A DNA stretch of 64,000 nucleotides. It comes from Mesorhizobium qingshengii (lineage in GTDB: Bacteria > Pseudomonadota > Alphaproteobacteria > Rhizobiales > Rhizobiaceae). The position numbers and the translations under genes are program-made. The stretch lies in contig NZ_FMXM01000010.1 in the NCBI RefSeq assembly GCF_900103325.1, forward strand, positions 124,001 through 188,000, in the 5' to 3' direction. Positions 30,183 to 39,699 of this stretch are shown one piece after another (positions within the stretch are counted from its first letter, which is position 1; the number at the start of each line of letters is the position of its first letter). The notes beneath the pieces were generated by a model. The model ran no database searches, had not been told where the DNA came from, and was given only the letters and a program-made list of their open reading frames with translations.

Positions 30183-30289
30183 GCCGGCGGCTTTTCTCCC
30201 TAGGGCTCGCAAGGCGCTCAGTGAAGCGCTATTGAAGGCATTCGCAAGGCGTGGAGGCGCCGCGACGCGAGGAATTCTTGGGGGATGGC

Positions 30290-31540
30290 ATGAAAATCAC
30301 GGTGCTCGGAGCCGGCGTTGTCGGTACGGCGGCCGCTTACTACCTGGCCAGCGACGGCCACGAGGTCACCGTGATCGAGCGCCATCCGGCGCCGGCGCGG
30401 GGCACCAGCCAGTCGAATGCGGGCCTGGTGTCACCCGGCGATGCTACCGCCTGGGCTTCACCGGCGGCGCTGAAGACGTTCCTGCGCGCGCTCTACAACC
30501 ATGATCTCGGCATCAAGGTGCGGCTGCGCTTCGATCCCTATTTCCTCGCCTGGAGCCTGCGCTTCCTGCGACAGTGCACAAAAGAGCGACTGCGCGCCAA
30601 CAGCCGGGTCAAGCTGCGCCTGGCGCTCTATTCCCGCGACTGCATCAACGCCATCTCCGCCGACACCGGCATCGGCTATGACGAGCGCAAGAAGGGCATT
30701 CTTTATTTCTTTCGCTCGCAGCACAGTCTCGACACCGGCACCGACAACTACCGCTATTTGGCCGAGCATGGCCTGCCGATCGAGATCGTCGGCCGCGACC
30801 GGCTGATCGAGCTCGAGCCGGGTCTTGCCGGCGTGAAGGAGAAGATCGCCGGCGGCGTCTATTCGCCGATCGACCAGACCGGCGATTCCCGGCAGTTCAC
30901 TGAAAACCTCGCCGCCTACGCAGCCGAGAAACTCGGCGTGACCTTTCTCTACGGCACGACGGTCGAGGGCCTCGACATCGAGGGTGACCGGGTGCGCGCG
31001 GTGATGACCTCGGCCGGACCGGTTCTCGGCGATGCCGTGGTCATCTCGATGGGGCCGGAAAGCGGCCTGCTCGGGCGCCGCTACGGCATCGACCTGCCTG
31101 TCTACCCGGTGAAGGGTTATACCGCGACGATTCCCTTGGAGGACGAGAGCAAGGGGCCGACCATGGGCGGCGCCGACGAAGACCAGCTCATCGCCTATTC
31201 CAGGCTGGGCAACCGGCTGCGGCTTGCTTCGACCGCCGAGTTCACCGGTTTCGACCGTACCTTCCGGCCGAGCGATTTCGCAGCCATGTTCAGGACCGGC
31301 AAGGACCTGTTCCCAGGCGCCTTCGACGAGAAGAAGGCCGAGCTGTGGGCGGGCCTGCGGCCGATGATGCCGAACTCGGTGCCGGTCATCGGCCAGGCCC
31401 GCTACAAGAACCTCTATCTCGACACCGGCCATGGCCATGTCGGCTGGACCATGGCTTGCGGCTCGGGGAAGTTCCTTGTCGATCTCGTCGCCGGCCGCAA
31501 GCCGGAGATCGACCCGCAAGGGCTGGTCTACGGGGGGTAG
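30290..31540 (+). CDS. dadA: FAD-dependent D-amino acid dehydrogenase
   Basis: A 416-residue DAO-family flavoprotein. The Rossmann motif [29 protein letters not shown] is split here only by my reading order; its core is GAGVVG near residue 7. [10 protein letters not shown] follows the DadA pattern, and [16 protein letters not shown] carries the C-terminal FAD motif. DadA oxidises D-amino acids to keto acids and passes electrons to the respiratory chain. The next gene, a racemase fusion, starts one base after its stop, so the two make a D/L amino-acid catabolic pair. ATG 30290 is preferred over the upstream start at 30251. The amino acid oxidised is not evident. Confidence 0.85.
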   Translation: MKITVLGAGVVGTAAAYYLASDGHEVTVIERHPAPARGTSQSNAGLVSPGDATAWASPAALKTFLRALYNHDLGIKVRLRFDPYFLAWSLRFLRQCTKERLRANSRVKLRLALYSRDCINAISADTGIGYDERKKGILYFFRSQHSLDTGTDNYRYLAEHGLPIEIVGRDRLIELEPGLAGVKEKIAGGVYSPIDQTGDSRQFTENLAAYAAEKLGVTFLYGTTVEGLDIEGDRVRAVMTSAGPVLGDAVVISMGPESGLLGRRYGIDLPVYPVKGYTATIPLEDESKGPTMGGADEDQLIAYSRLGNRLRLASTAEFTGFDRTFRPSDFAAMFRTGKDLFPGAFDEKKAELWAGLRPMMPNSVPVIGQARYKNLYLDTGHGHVGWTMACGSGKFLVDLVAGRKPEIDPQGLVYGG

Positions 31541-31541
31541 G

Positions 31542-33368
31542 ATGTCGGGACCGCAAGTCGCTATCGACCTTGGTCGCATCGAGCGCAACGCCCGCACCAT
31601 CGTCGAACGTTGCGCCCTGTCGGGCATCAAGGTGTTCGGCGTCACCAAGGGCACCTGCGGCATGCCGCAAGTGGCGCGTGCCATGCTGCGCGGCGGCGTC
31701 GCCGGCATCGCCGAATCGCGTTTCGAAAACATCCGCCGGTTGCGCGATAGCGGCATCAACGCGCCGATCATGCTGCTGCGCAGCCCACCGATGGCGCGCG
31801 TCGAAGAGGTGGTGCGCACCGTCGACATCAGCCTGCAGTCGGAATTGAGCACCATCCGCGAGATCTCGCGCATCGCCGAGCGCATGAGCCGCGTCCACGA
31901 CATCATGCTGATGATCGATCTTGGCGATCTCCGCGAAGGCATCTGGCCGAGCGACCTCATCCCGACGGTCGAGCAGATACTGCAGCTGAAGGGTGTGCGC
32001 ATCGCCGGCATCGGCACCAATCTCGGCTGTTTCGGCGCCATCATGCCGACCGAGGAAAACCTCGGGCAATTGGTCGCCCATGCCTACAAGACCGAACGCC
32101 TGTCCGGCAAAAGCCTTGACTGGATATCGGGCGGCGCCTCGTCGTCGCTGCCGCTGCTGCTCGAAGGCAAGCTGCCGGCCGGCATCAACAATCTGCGCGT
32201 CGGCGAGGCGATCCTGCAAGGCGGCGTCGAGACCTTTCGCGGAACGCCATGGGCGGAACTCGAACCCGATGCCTGCCGGCTGACCAGCGACATTATCGAG
32301 GTCAAGCTGAAGCCGTCACGGCCGATCGGCCAGTCCGGCTACGACGCCTTCGGCAACCAGCCGGTCTTCCCCGACGAGGGTGACAGGCTGCGCGCCATCG
32401 CCAATATCGGCCGCGAGGACGTGCTGGTCGAAGGGCTGACGCCGATTGCCAAGGGCATAAGGGTGCTCGGCGCCTCCAGCGATCATCTGCTGCTGGATGT
32501 GCAGGATGCCGACCCGCCGCCCGCCGTCGGCGACCGCGTCGCCTTCCGCATGAGCTATGGCGCCATGCTGCTGGCGATGACTTCGGAATATGTCGAGAAG
32601 GCCCCGATGCACGACGTCGAGGATTTTTCGGGCCGCAAGATGGTGTCGATATCCGCCGAGCAGGAAGCCGCCGGCATCCTGGCTCGGGAGGGCACCGGCG
32701 CGCGGCTGGAAGCGATGAATTTCGACGTGGTTGAACTCGCCGATGTCGAACGGCCGCCCTCGGGGCTGATTCGGCTGAGCGCCGGTGCCGATCGCCGCAT
32801 CGCCCACAAGGCGCTGACCGCAACGGCACGTGCGACTCATTCCTTTGGTCTGATCTGGATCGATTCCATCGCGGCCCTCATGCCCGAGGACGAGGACGGC
32901 ATCGACCTGCCGGAAGGCTCGGTGCTGGCGCGCACGCTCGGCCTCGATCACAAGCCAGGCGCGCTGCAGCCGCAGCTGTCGCCGGAAAATGTCGTCATCG
33001 TCGGCCTGCGCCACGTCGACCCGGCCGAGGCGAGGGTGCTGAAGGATTCGCGCGTTTCGGCCTTCACCATGACCGATATCGACGCCATGGGCATGCGCGA
33101 TCTGATGCATGAGGCGATCCGCATCGCCACCTCTGGCACGCAGGGCTTCCATGTCAGCTATTCGCCGACGGCGACCGAATTCGCCGGCTGGGCCGCGGGC
33201 TCCGGTGGGCTGACGGTGCGCGAAACGCACCAGGCGATGGAGGCGATCGCGCTCTCCGGCGGTCTCCTGTCGATGGATGTTTCAGGCCTTACCGCGGATC
33301 TCGAGCCACGGATTGGCACCGACGCGATCAACTTCGTCATGTCGGCCTTCGGCAAGCGGATCTTGTAG
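31542..33368 (+). CDS. Alanine-racemase-like PLP domain fused to a metal-less arginase-like domain
   Basis: A 608-residue two-domain protein. Residues 1 to about 365 form an alanine/ornithine-racemase-type PLP barrel: probable PLP lysine Lys36 in KVFGVTKGTCG, LMIDLGDLREGIW, SGGASSSLPLL and NNLRVGEAIL for phosphate binding. Residues about 375-608 resemble arginase/agmatinase in layout (VVIVGLRHVDPAEA, GGLTVRETHQAM, the final FVMSAFGKRIL). The manganese ligands are mostly gone: GGDH is GADR, DxHxD is D441-I443-A445, and DxD is S541-T543. It is coupled to dadA (one-base gap) and its stop abuts the rhaK stop. A racemase for arginine, ornithine or another basic amino acid, with the dead domain as structural or sensing module, is plausible but unproven. 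Confidence 0.78.
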   Translation: MSGPQVAIDLGRIERNARTIVERCALSGIKVFGVTKGTCGMPQVARAMLRGGVAGIAESRFENIRRLRDSGINAPIMLLRSPPMARVEEVVRTVDISLQSELSTIREISRIAERMSRVHDIMLMIDLGDLREGIWPSDLIPTVEQILQLKGVRIAGIGTNLGCFGAIMPTEENLGQLVAHAYKTERLSGKSLDWISGGASSSLPLLLEGKLPAGINNLRVGEAILQGGVETFRGTPWAELEPDACRLTSDIIEVKLKPSRPIGQSGYDAFGNQPVFPDEGDRLRAIANIGREDVLVEGLTPIAKGIRVLGASSDHLLLDVQDADPPPAVGDRVAFRMSYGAMLLAMTSEYVEKAPMHDVEDFSGRKMVSISAEQEAAGILAREGTGARLEAMNFDVVELADVERPPSGLIRLSAGADRRIAHKALTATARATHSFGLIWIDSIAALMPEDEDGIDLPEGSVLARTLGLDHKPGALQPQLSPENVVIVGLRHVDPAEARVLKDSRVSAFTMTDIDAMGMRDLMHEAIRIATSGTQGFHVSYSPTATEFAGWAAGSGGLTVRETHQAMEAIALSGGLLSMDVSGLTADLEPRIGTDAINFVMSAFGKRIL

Positions 33369-34745
33369 TCAGTCCTGCGTCTCGAGCGCGGCGCGCCATG
33401 CGCCGGCATATTCGGCCCAGGCCCTGTCAGTTGGCGGCTGCATTCTTTCGCCCTTGCCTTGCGCCGTTACCGGGCCTGATGCGAGCAGCGCGGCACCGAT
33501 GCTGGTGCCCGTGGCGGCTTCCGAAGCGACAACGGCGCGCACTGTCGCTGCCGCCAGCATGCCGACAAAGAGCCGGTTGCGGGCAAAGGGACCTTCGACA
33601 ATGGTCGGGCCGTCGGCGCCGATCAGGTCAAGGCAGGTCGCCGTCATCAGCGCCAGATAGAACGAGATGGCGGCAAAGCGCTGGCCGCTGTTTATGTCGT
33701 CAGCGTTGAGCCAAGTCGCGGCCCGATGTGGGAACGGCCCGGAGCCTTGCTGGGTCGATGGCAGCAGCAATGTCTTTCGCGCCAACACGGCGCCGACATC
33801 ATCTTCGGTCCACGTCTCCGGCTGGCCTCCCGTCAGCACTGAGAACTCGCGGCCGCCCATGAAGCGGGCCGAGGGGACGGGATTGCCGCGTGCGTTGACA
33901 TTGACCAGCGTGTCGCGCGCGGCATCCAGGACAATCTGATTGCCGCCGACAGCCATAGACACCACCCAGGTGCCGGTCGAGACCACAGAGAAGGGCGGCG
34001 TGTCGGACAGGAGATGCGGCAGCAGCGAGGCATTGGAATCGTGCAGGCCGCAGAACACCGGTGTCAGCGGATCGAGGCCGGTTCGCGCGGCAATCGCGGG
34101 CAGGATCGGGCCGAGCTGGTCCCTGGCTGGCCGTACCGGCGCCATCAGACGGCGCCACTCCAGCCTGTCGACCAATGATGAAAAATCCGCTGTCCATGGG
34201 TTCCACAGATCGGTGTGGCAGCCAAGCGATGTCACCTCGTTGGCGGCGACGCCGGTCAGCCGCAAGGCCCAGTATTGCGGGTACATAAGCATCGCCGTGG
34301 CCATGGCGAACTCCGCCGGGAAGCTTCTCTGCTGCCAGAAGAATTGCGCGCCGAGATTGAGGCCGAGCGGCAAGCGCGGCGTGCCGGTCTCGGCAAAAGG
34401 CGGACGGATGGCGTCATAGTCAGCCACCAGCCTGTCGGGGCCATCGAATTCGTAGTCGAGGACCGGCAGCACCAAATCGCCCGAGGCATCGACCAGCGCC
34501 CCCGTCGCGCCATGGGTGGTGATCGATATCGCGTCGATGCACTGTTCGCGGTTGAGACCGGCAAGGCTGTCGAGGATGAATGTCCACAAGGCCTCGACAT
34601 CGTGATGCGGGTAAGGTGCTTGCCGAACCGGCGCATTCGCCATGCGGCGCAGCGCCACCTCGCTCAACGTCGTGAGGTCGACCAGCGCCACCTTGGCGTT
34701 GGTCTTGCCGATGTCGATGACGGCGATGTGGCGCATCGCGCTCAT
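33369..34745 (-). CDS. rhaK: L-rhamnulose/rhamnose kinase RhaK (FGGY family)
   Basis: A 458-residue sugar kinase of the FGGY family. The phosphate-1 motif is [17 protein letters not shown] at the N-terminus, [16 protein letters not shown] carries the catalytic-type Asp, and [11 protein letters not shown] is the adenosine/phosphate-2 region. In R. leguminosarum RhaK is needed for rhamnose catabolism and also for activity of the RhaSTPQ transporter. I chose ATG 34745, which overlaps the rhaU stop (ATGA). Last gene of the rhaRSTPQUK row. Confidence 0.9.
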   Translation of the reverse strand: MSAMRHIAVIDIGKTNAKVALVDLTTLSEVALRRMANAPVRQAPYPHHDVEALWTFILDSLAGLNREQCIDAISITTHGATGALVDASGDLVLPVLDYEFDGPDRLVADYDAIRPPFAETGTPRLPLGLNLGAQFFWQQRSFPAEFAMATAMLMYPQYWALRLTGVAANEVTSLGCHTDLWNPWTADFSSLVDRLEWRRLMAPVRPARDQLGPILPAIAARTGLDPLTPVFCGLHDSNASLLPHLLSDTPPFSVVSTGTWVVSMAVGGNQIVLDAARDTLVNVNARGNPVPSARFMGGREFSVLTGGQPETWTEDDVGAVLARKTLLLPSTQQGSGPFPHRAATWLNADDINSGQRFAAISFYLALMTATCLDLIGADGPTIVEGPFARNRLFVGMLAAATVRAVVASEAATGTSIGAALLASGPVTAQGKGERMQPPTDRAWAEYAGAWRAALETQD

Positions 34746-35059
34746 GCCATATGGAACACGGTTTCCAGCGGTACGGCCACCGGCTCGTTGTCCGGCTTGG
34801 TCTCCATGAGGTCGGCCATGTGTCCCCACCAGCGCTGCATCACCGGATGCTTGGGCAGATCGTCCATGTCATGGTCCTCACGCCGCCACAGCACGCCGAA
34901 CAGAGTGCCGGTCTCTTCGTCGAGATGGATGGAGTAATCGGAGACGCCGGCCTGCTTCAGCAATGCGACCAGTGACGGCCAGATCTCATCGTGACGCTTC
35001 TTGTACTCGGCCTTCATGCCGGGCTTGAGCTTCATCTTGAACGCGTATTTCTCAGGCAT
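34742..35059 (-). CDS. rhaU: L-rhamnose mutarotase
   Basis: A 105-residue ferredoxin-like fold protein that interconverts alpha- and beta-L-rhamnose. It begins [29 protein letters not shown], whose His is part of the active site, then [18 protein letters not shown] and [15 protein letters not shown], all typical of RhaM/RhaU. Overlaps both neighbours: TGATG with rhaQ and ATGA with rhaK. Confidence 0.95.
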   Translation of the reverse strand: MPEKYAFKMKLKPGMKAEYKKRHDEIWPSLVALLKQAGVSDYSIHLDEETGTLFGVLWRREDHDMDDLPKHPVMQRWWGHMADLMETKPDNEPVAVPLETVFHMA

Positions 35060-36054
35060 CAGCGCCCTCCGCGCAGCCGCCGCCAGACGATCGGCAGCGC
35101 GATGACGATGATCAGGAGCAGGCCGATGAAGATCGACATGACGATGCCGGGTACGTTGAGCAGGCCCAGCCCGAAAGTCACCAACCCCATGATGAAGGCG
35201 GCAAGCACGACGCCAAGGATGCTGCCGGCGCCGCCGAGAATGCTGACACCGCCGAGCACCACCATGGTGATGACTTCGAGCTCATAGCCTTGCGCGATTG
35301 ACGGCCGTGTCGAGCCGAGCCGCGAGGTGATCAGCACCGAGGCGATGCCTGACATCAGCCCGGTCAGGCAGAACAGGATGAACTTGATGCGGCCGACGCG
35401 CACGCCGGAAAACTGCGCCGCGACCGGATTGTTGCCGATGGCAAAGACGCGACGCCCGAAACTCGTCCGGTGCAGCACGAACCAGTAGACGACAGCCGCG
35501 ATCAGGAAGAGCACCAGTTCGAACGACACCACCCACCATACGTAGCCTTGGCCAAAGAAAGCGAAGCTTTCGGGATAGCCCTTGTAGGCCTGGTCGCCGA
35601 GGATGATGAAGGCGATGCCGCGAAACAGGCTCATCGTGCCGATGGTGACGACGATGGATGGCAGGCCGAGCCTCGTGACCAGCAGCCCGTTGAAGGCGCC
35701 GCAGCCGAGCCCGACGACGATGCCGATCAGCACCAGCACCGGTGTGCCGGCACCGGCCTGCACCGCCATGCCCATCATGGTCGAGGCAAGCGCGATGATC
35801 GCGGCGACCGACAGGTCGATCTCGCCCGAAATGATCAGCAGCGCCATGGCGAAGGCGATCAGACCCTTCTCGGTGAAATTGAAGGTGAGATCGGACAGCG
35901 AATAGGGGTCGAGGAAGTACGGCGAGGCGAAGCTGTTGATGGCGAAGATGGCAACCGCCACCACGACCAGCAGCGCTTCCCAGGAAAAGACCGCCGAACT
36001 GAACGGCTTGTCGAGCCGGTCGGGAATGTGGCGCGGCGCAGGGACGTCGGTCAT
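35059..36054 (-). CDS. rhaQ: L-rhamnose ABC transporter permease RhaQ
   Basis: A 331-residue RbsC-type permease with eight to ten helices. [39 protein letters not shown] and [19 protein letters not shown] are the family landmarks. Paired with RhaP as the two membrane subunits of the rhizobial rhamnose importer RhaSTPQ. Its start overlaps the rhaP stop by four bases. Confidence 0.92.
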   Translation of the reverse strand: MTDVPAPRHIPDRLDKPFSSAVFSWEALLVVVAVAIFAINSFASPYFLDPYSLSDLTFNFTEKGLIAFAMALLIISGEIDLSVAAIIALASTMMGMAVQAGAGTPVLVLIGIVVGLGCGAFNGLLVTRLGLPSIVVTIGTMSLFRGIAFIILGDQAYKGYPESFAFFGQGYVWWVVSFELVLFLIAAVVYWFVLHRTSFGRRVFAIGNNPVAAQFSGVRVGRIKFILFCLTGLMSGIASVLITSRLGSTRPSIAQGYELEVITMVVLGGVSILGGAGSILGVVLAAFIMGLVTFGLGLLNVPGIVMSIFIGLLLIIVIALPIVWRRLRGGR

Positions 36055-37028
36055 GCCGCCTCCACCTTTCTGAGGATGATACGGCCTTGCTGGCGTTCGC
36101 CGCGCGCGTTGAGGACCACGGCCAGGATGATGGCGCTGCCCGAAATCGCCATCTGCCAGAAGGGCGAGATGTTGATAACCGGCAACGCGTTGGAAATGAT
36201 GCCGAGGAACAGCGCGCCGAGCACCGCGCCGCCGACCGAGCCGATACCGCCAGCGATCGAGATGCCGCCGATGACGCAGGCGGCGATGATGTTGAGCTCA
36301 TAGCCATTGGCGACCTCGACCGAGGCGATCACATAACGCGAGATCCAGAGATAGCCCGAGAGGCCGCCGATCATGCCGGAGATGCAGAAGACGATGAATT
36401 TTGTCCGGCCGACATCGATACCCGCATAGACCGACGCCGTCGGATTGACGCCGATGGCGTAGATGGAGCGGCCGAGCGCGGTGCGTGTCATCAACACGAA
36501 GAACAGCGCGATGACCAGGACGGCGATCCACGACAGCACCGGAATACCGAGGAAGGCCGCGCGCTGAAAGCCGATGAAGTCGGGGCTCATCTTGTCGGCA
36601 TTGACCCAGGCGCCGCCTGAGATGACGAAGGTGGCGCCGCGGTAGATGGTGAGCGTGCCCAATGTCACCACGATCGAAGGGATGTTCAGCCGCCACACCA
36701 GCAGGCCGTTGATGGCGCCGAGCACCAGGCCGACGACCAGCGCAATGACGATCAGCAGCGGGATCGGGATTGCCGGGTGCGCCGCGTTGAGCATCGCCAC
36801 CACCATTCCGGTGAAGCAGAGGTTGGACGCCATCGACAGGTCGATCGAGCGGGTCAGGATGACAACCATCTGGCCGAGCGCCAGGATCATCAGGATCGAG
36901 GTGTCGTTGAACACCTGCCGCAGATTACCGGGATCGGCAAAGGCCGGGAAACGCGTCGAGATCAGGCCGATCAGCACGACGATGGCCGCGAGCAGCCAGA
37001 TTTCGCGGTATTTCAAGAAAGTCTTCAT
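36051..37028 (-). CDS. rhaP: L-rhamnose ABC transporter permease RhaP
   Basis: A 325-residue RbsC-type permease with LGQMVVILTRSIDLSMASNL, IPSIVVTLGTLTIYRGATF and VIGGISIAGGIGSVGGAVL. Similar to but distinct from RhaQ; the two form the transmembrane pair. Overlaps rhaT upstream and rhaQ downstream by ATGA junctions, so the subunits are translationally coupled. Confidence 0.92.
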   Translation of the reverse strand: MKTFLKYREIWLLAAIVVLIGLISTRFPAFADPGNLRQVFNDTSILMILALGQMVVILTRSIDLSMASNLCFTGMVVAMLNAAHPAIPIPLLIVIALVVGLVLGAINGLLVWRLNIPSIVVTLGTLTIYRGATFVISGGAWVNADKMSPDFIGFQRAAFLGIPVLSWIAVLVIALFFVLMTRTALGRSIYAIGVNPTASVYAGIDVGRTKFIVFCISGMIGGLSGYLWISRYVIASVEVANGYELNIIAACVIGGISIAGGIGSVGGAVLGALFLGIISNALPVINISPFWQMAISGSAIILAVVLNARGERQQGRIILRKVEAA

Positions 37029-38566
37029 GCCGCGATCCCTGCTGCCGTCCTGACCAGGGTCTCGGCATCCAGTCCCTTGTTGTCGAAGACCGCCGCGACG
37101 AGACCTTCGCGCATGACGACGACGCGGTCGGACATGCCGAGAATCTCAGGCAGTTCCGACGACACCATGATCACCGACAGGCCTTGCGCCACCAACTCGG
37201 CCATGAAGCCGTGCACGGCGGCCTTGGAGCCGATGTCGATGCCCTTGGTCGGCTCGTCGAGGATGATCACCTTGGGCGCGGTCGCCAGCCATTTGGCGAT
37301 GACGATCTTCTGCTGGTTGCCGCCCGACAGCGTTCCGACATCCTGGCTGAGCGAAGAGGCGCGCAGATCGAGCCGTTCCGTGTAGGAGCGGGCCAGCGTG
37401 AACTCTTCCGCCAGCCGCAACAGGCCCGATCTGGAGGTGCGCTTGAGCGAGGGCAGAGAGACATTCTGGAAGATCGGCAGGCCGATCACCACGCCTTGCT
37501 TGCCGCGTTCTTCCGGCACATAGACGATGCCGGCATCGATGGAATCCGCCGCCGATTTCGGCACGATCGTCTTGCCTTCCAGCGTGATCGTGCCGCCTGT
37601 GGTGCGGGTGATGCCCGATATCGCCTGCATGACCTCGCTGCGCCCGGCGCCGACAAGGCCATAAAAGCCAAGGATTTCGCCCTTGTGCAGTTCGAAACCG
37701 ATGTCGTTGAACTCGGTCGGATGCGACAGGCCGGAGACAGTGAGCACCGGCGCGCCGATCTCGGCCTTGCGCTGCGGAAAGATATGGTCGACCGCGCGGC
37801 CGACCATCATGCGTACGATCTGGCTCTGGCCGGCATCCTTGATCAGGCCCTCGCCGACCATCTCGCCATCGCGGAACACCGTGTAGCGGTCGGCGATGCG
37901 GTAGATCTCGTCGAACTTGTGGCTGATGAACAGGATCGCCTTGCCTTCGCCCTTGAGGAATTCGATGAGCAGGAACAGCTCCTCGATCTCCTTCATCGAC
38001 AGCGCCGCGGTCGGCTCGTCCATGATGACGATCTGCGCGTCGATAGACATGGCGCGGGCGACGGCAACGAGATGCTTGTTGGCGATGCCGAGGTCCTTCA
38101 GCCGCGTGTCGGCACCGATATGACCGGCATGCATGGTGTCGAGAACTTCGCGCGCATTTTTGCGCATCGTGCGCCAGTCGATGGTACCGAAGCGCGTGCG
38201 CGGCGCGTGGCCGAGAAAGATGTTTTCGGCGACCGTCAAATCATCGAACAGCACGGTTTCCTGATGGATGGCGGTGACGCCATGGCCGAAGGCGGCGTGG
38301 GCGCTGGGTAGAGTGACGGCCTGGCCGTCGATGCTGATGGTGCCCGCGTCGGGCTGATAGATGCCGGTCATGATCTTGACCAGTGTCGACTTGCCGGCGC
38401 CATTTTCACCGATCAGCGCGGTCACCTGCCCCGGATAGAGCGACAGGCTGACATCGTGCAGTGCGCGCACGCCGGGAAAGCTCTTCGAGATGCCGGACAG
38501 CGTCAGGCGTGGGGCGGAGGCCAGAGGCCCCTCCTTTGCCGCGCCGTGTTGGGCTGTCGTGTCCAT
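37025..38566 (-). CDS. rhaT: L-rhamnose ABC transporter ATPase RhaT
   Basis: A 513-residue tandem ABC ATPase. The first domain has [14 protein letters not shown], the DLGIANKHLVAVARAM signature region and QIVIMDEPTAALS. The second has a degenerate Walker A (GLVGAGRSEVMQ) with [15 protein letters not shown] and VIILDEPTKGIDIGS. ATG 38566 (MDTTAQHGAAKEGP) is chosen; the extension to 38770 would run back through the hairpin spacer into rhaS. This RhaT is the rhizobial ABC subunit, unrelated to the E. coli RhaT symporter. Confidence 0.92.
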   Translation of the reverse strand: MDTTAQHGAAKEGPLASAPRLTLSGISKSFPGVRALHDVSLSLYPGQVTALIGENGAGKSTLVKIMTGIYQPDAGTISIDGQAVTLPSAHAAFGHGVTAIHQETVLFDDLTVAENIFLGHAPRTRFGTIDWRTMRKNAREVLDTMHAGHIGADTRLKDLGIANKHLVAVARAMSIDAQIVIMDEPTAALSMKEIEELFLLIEFLKGEGKAILFISHKFDEIYRIADRYTVFRDGEMVGEGLIKDAGQSQIVRMMVGRAVDHIFPQRKAEIGAPVLTVSGLSHPTEFNDIGFELHKGEILGFYGLVGAGRSEVMQAISGITRTTGGTITLEGKTIVPKSAADSIDAGIVYVPEERGKQGVVIGLPIFQNVSLPSLKRTSRSGLLRLAEEFTLARSYTERLDLRASSLSQDVGTLSGGNQQKIVIAKWLATAPKVIILDEPTKGIDIGSKAAVHGFMAELVAQGLSVIMVSSELPEILGMSDRVVVMREGLVAAVFDNKGLDAETLVRTAAGIAA

Positions 38567-38603
38567 GGTCGTATCAAGCCCTGAGACAGGTCGGTTTAAA
38601 GTC

Positions 38604-38627
38604 GCGGCGGGACGTGAGTCCCGCCGC
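38604..38627 (-). repeat. Perfect hairpin between rhaS and rhaT
   Basis: GCGGCGGGAC (38604-38613) and GTCCCGCCGC (38618-38627) pair over ten bases around a four-base loop, directly after the rhaS stop, with a short T-rich stretch following on the minus strand. Probably a 3' stabiliser or partial terminator for the binding-protein message. Confidence 0.8.
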
Positions 38628-38648
38628 GTCAGCTTGAAAGGCTCCAGA

Positions 38649-39644
38649 TTAATAGATCTTGGAGAACTTCTCGATGTTGGTCTTGTCGAACTGGAAGGGC
38701 GGAGCCATCGCAGCCGAGTTGGTGTCGTCGAGCGTGACCTTGCCGACGCGGCCGATCGACAGCGTCGCACCAGGCTTGGCCTCTTCCTTCTTCACCGCCA
38801 GATCATGGGCGAGGTAGACGGCGGAATAACCGAGGTCGATCGGGTTCCACAGCGCCACGGCCTGGCTGGCGCCGTTGTCGATGAACTTCTTGAACTCGGA
38901 CGGCAGCGCCAGGCCGGTGACATTGACCTTGCCGATCAGGTTCTCGTCGGTGACGACCTGGGCCGCGGCAACGACGCCGACGGTGGTCGGCGCGATGATC
39001 GCCTTGAGGTTCGGATAGGACTTCAACAGGCCCTTGGCTTCGTCCGTGCTCTTGGCCGAATCGTCATCGCCATAGACGGTGGCGACCAGTTTGATCTTGG
39101 GGAATTTCTCCGGCAGGATTTTCTTGGCCGCGTCGATCCAGGCGTTCTGGTTGGTCGCGGTCGAGGAGGCCGACAGGATGGCGACGTCGCCGCCTTCCGG
39201 CAGATAGTCGGCGGCGAGCTTGATGATGGTCTCGCCGATCAGGCCGGTGTCGGACGGGTTGAGATGCAGCTGCCGGCCTTCCTTGGCGACACCCGAATCC
39301 CAGGAGATGACGGTGATGCCACGCTCCATGGCCTTCTTCAGCACCGGCACCAGCGCGTCGGCGTCATTGGCCGAAATGGCGATGGCATTGACCTTCTGGG
39401 CGATCAGCGAGTTGACCACTTCGATCTGCGCTTCTGCGGTCGCCTTGGTCGGGCCGGTGTAGATGATGTCGACATCGCCGAGTTCCTTGGCCGCCTCTTC
39501 GGCGCCCTTGTTGGCGGCATCGAAGAAGCCGTTGCCGAGCGACTTCACCACCAGCGCGATCTTGACGTTCTCGGCATAGGCAGCATTTACGAACATGGCG
39601 GCTGAAAAAGCCGCCGTAACCATCAATTTCTTCAAGAAGCTCAT
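38649..39644 (-). CDS. rhaS: L-rhamnose periplasmic binding protein RhaS
   Basis: A 331-residue binding protein of the ribose-binding (type I periplasmic) class with signal peptide MSFLKKLMVTAAFSAAMFVN, cut after AAYA. Landmarks are KIALVVKSLGNGFFDAANKGA, INAIAISANDADALVP-like VNAIAISANDADALV, and VISWDSGVAKEGRQLHLN. In R. leguminosarum RhaS is the receptor for rhamnose import. Not related to the E. coli regulator of the same name. First structural gene after rhaR, 55 bp away. Confidence 0.93.
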   Translation of the reverse strand: MSFLKKLMVTAAFSAAMFVNAAYAENVKIALVVKSLGNGFFDAANKGAEEAAKELGDVDIIYTGPTKATAEAQIEVVNSLIAQKVNAIAISANDADALVPVLKKAMERGITVISWDSGVAKEGRQLHLNPSDTGLIGETIIKLAADYLPEGGDVAILSASSTATNQNAWIDAAKKILPEKFPKIKLVATVYGDDDSAKSTDEAKGLLKSYPNLKAIIAPTTVGVVAAAQVVTDENLIGKVNVTGLALPSEFKKFIDNGASQAVALWNPIDLGYSAVYLAHDLAVKKEEAKPGATLSIGRVGKVTLDDTNSAAMAPPFQFDKTNIEKFSKIY

Positions 39645-39699
39645 CGAATATCCTCCCTTGAGCGTTGCATTCCATCGCCGCTGCGGGCGCGAGTTGGCC

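Noticed and set aside
27642..30212. 856-codon leftward open frame covering hemA and the galE region
   Set aside because: Only the first 425 codons are HemA. The rest is the complement of galE, and the extension has no ribosome site or recognisable protein.
30458..32044. Long leftward frame opposite dadA and the racemase
   Set aside because: Low-complexity Arg/Asp-rich translation with no family pattern, while the forward frames carry clear cofactor motifs.
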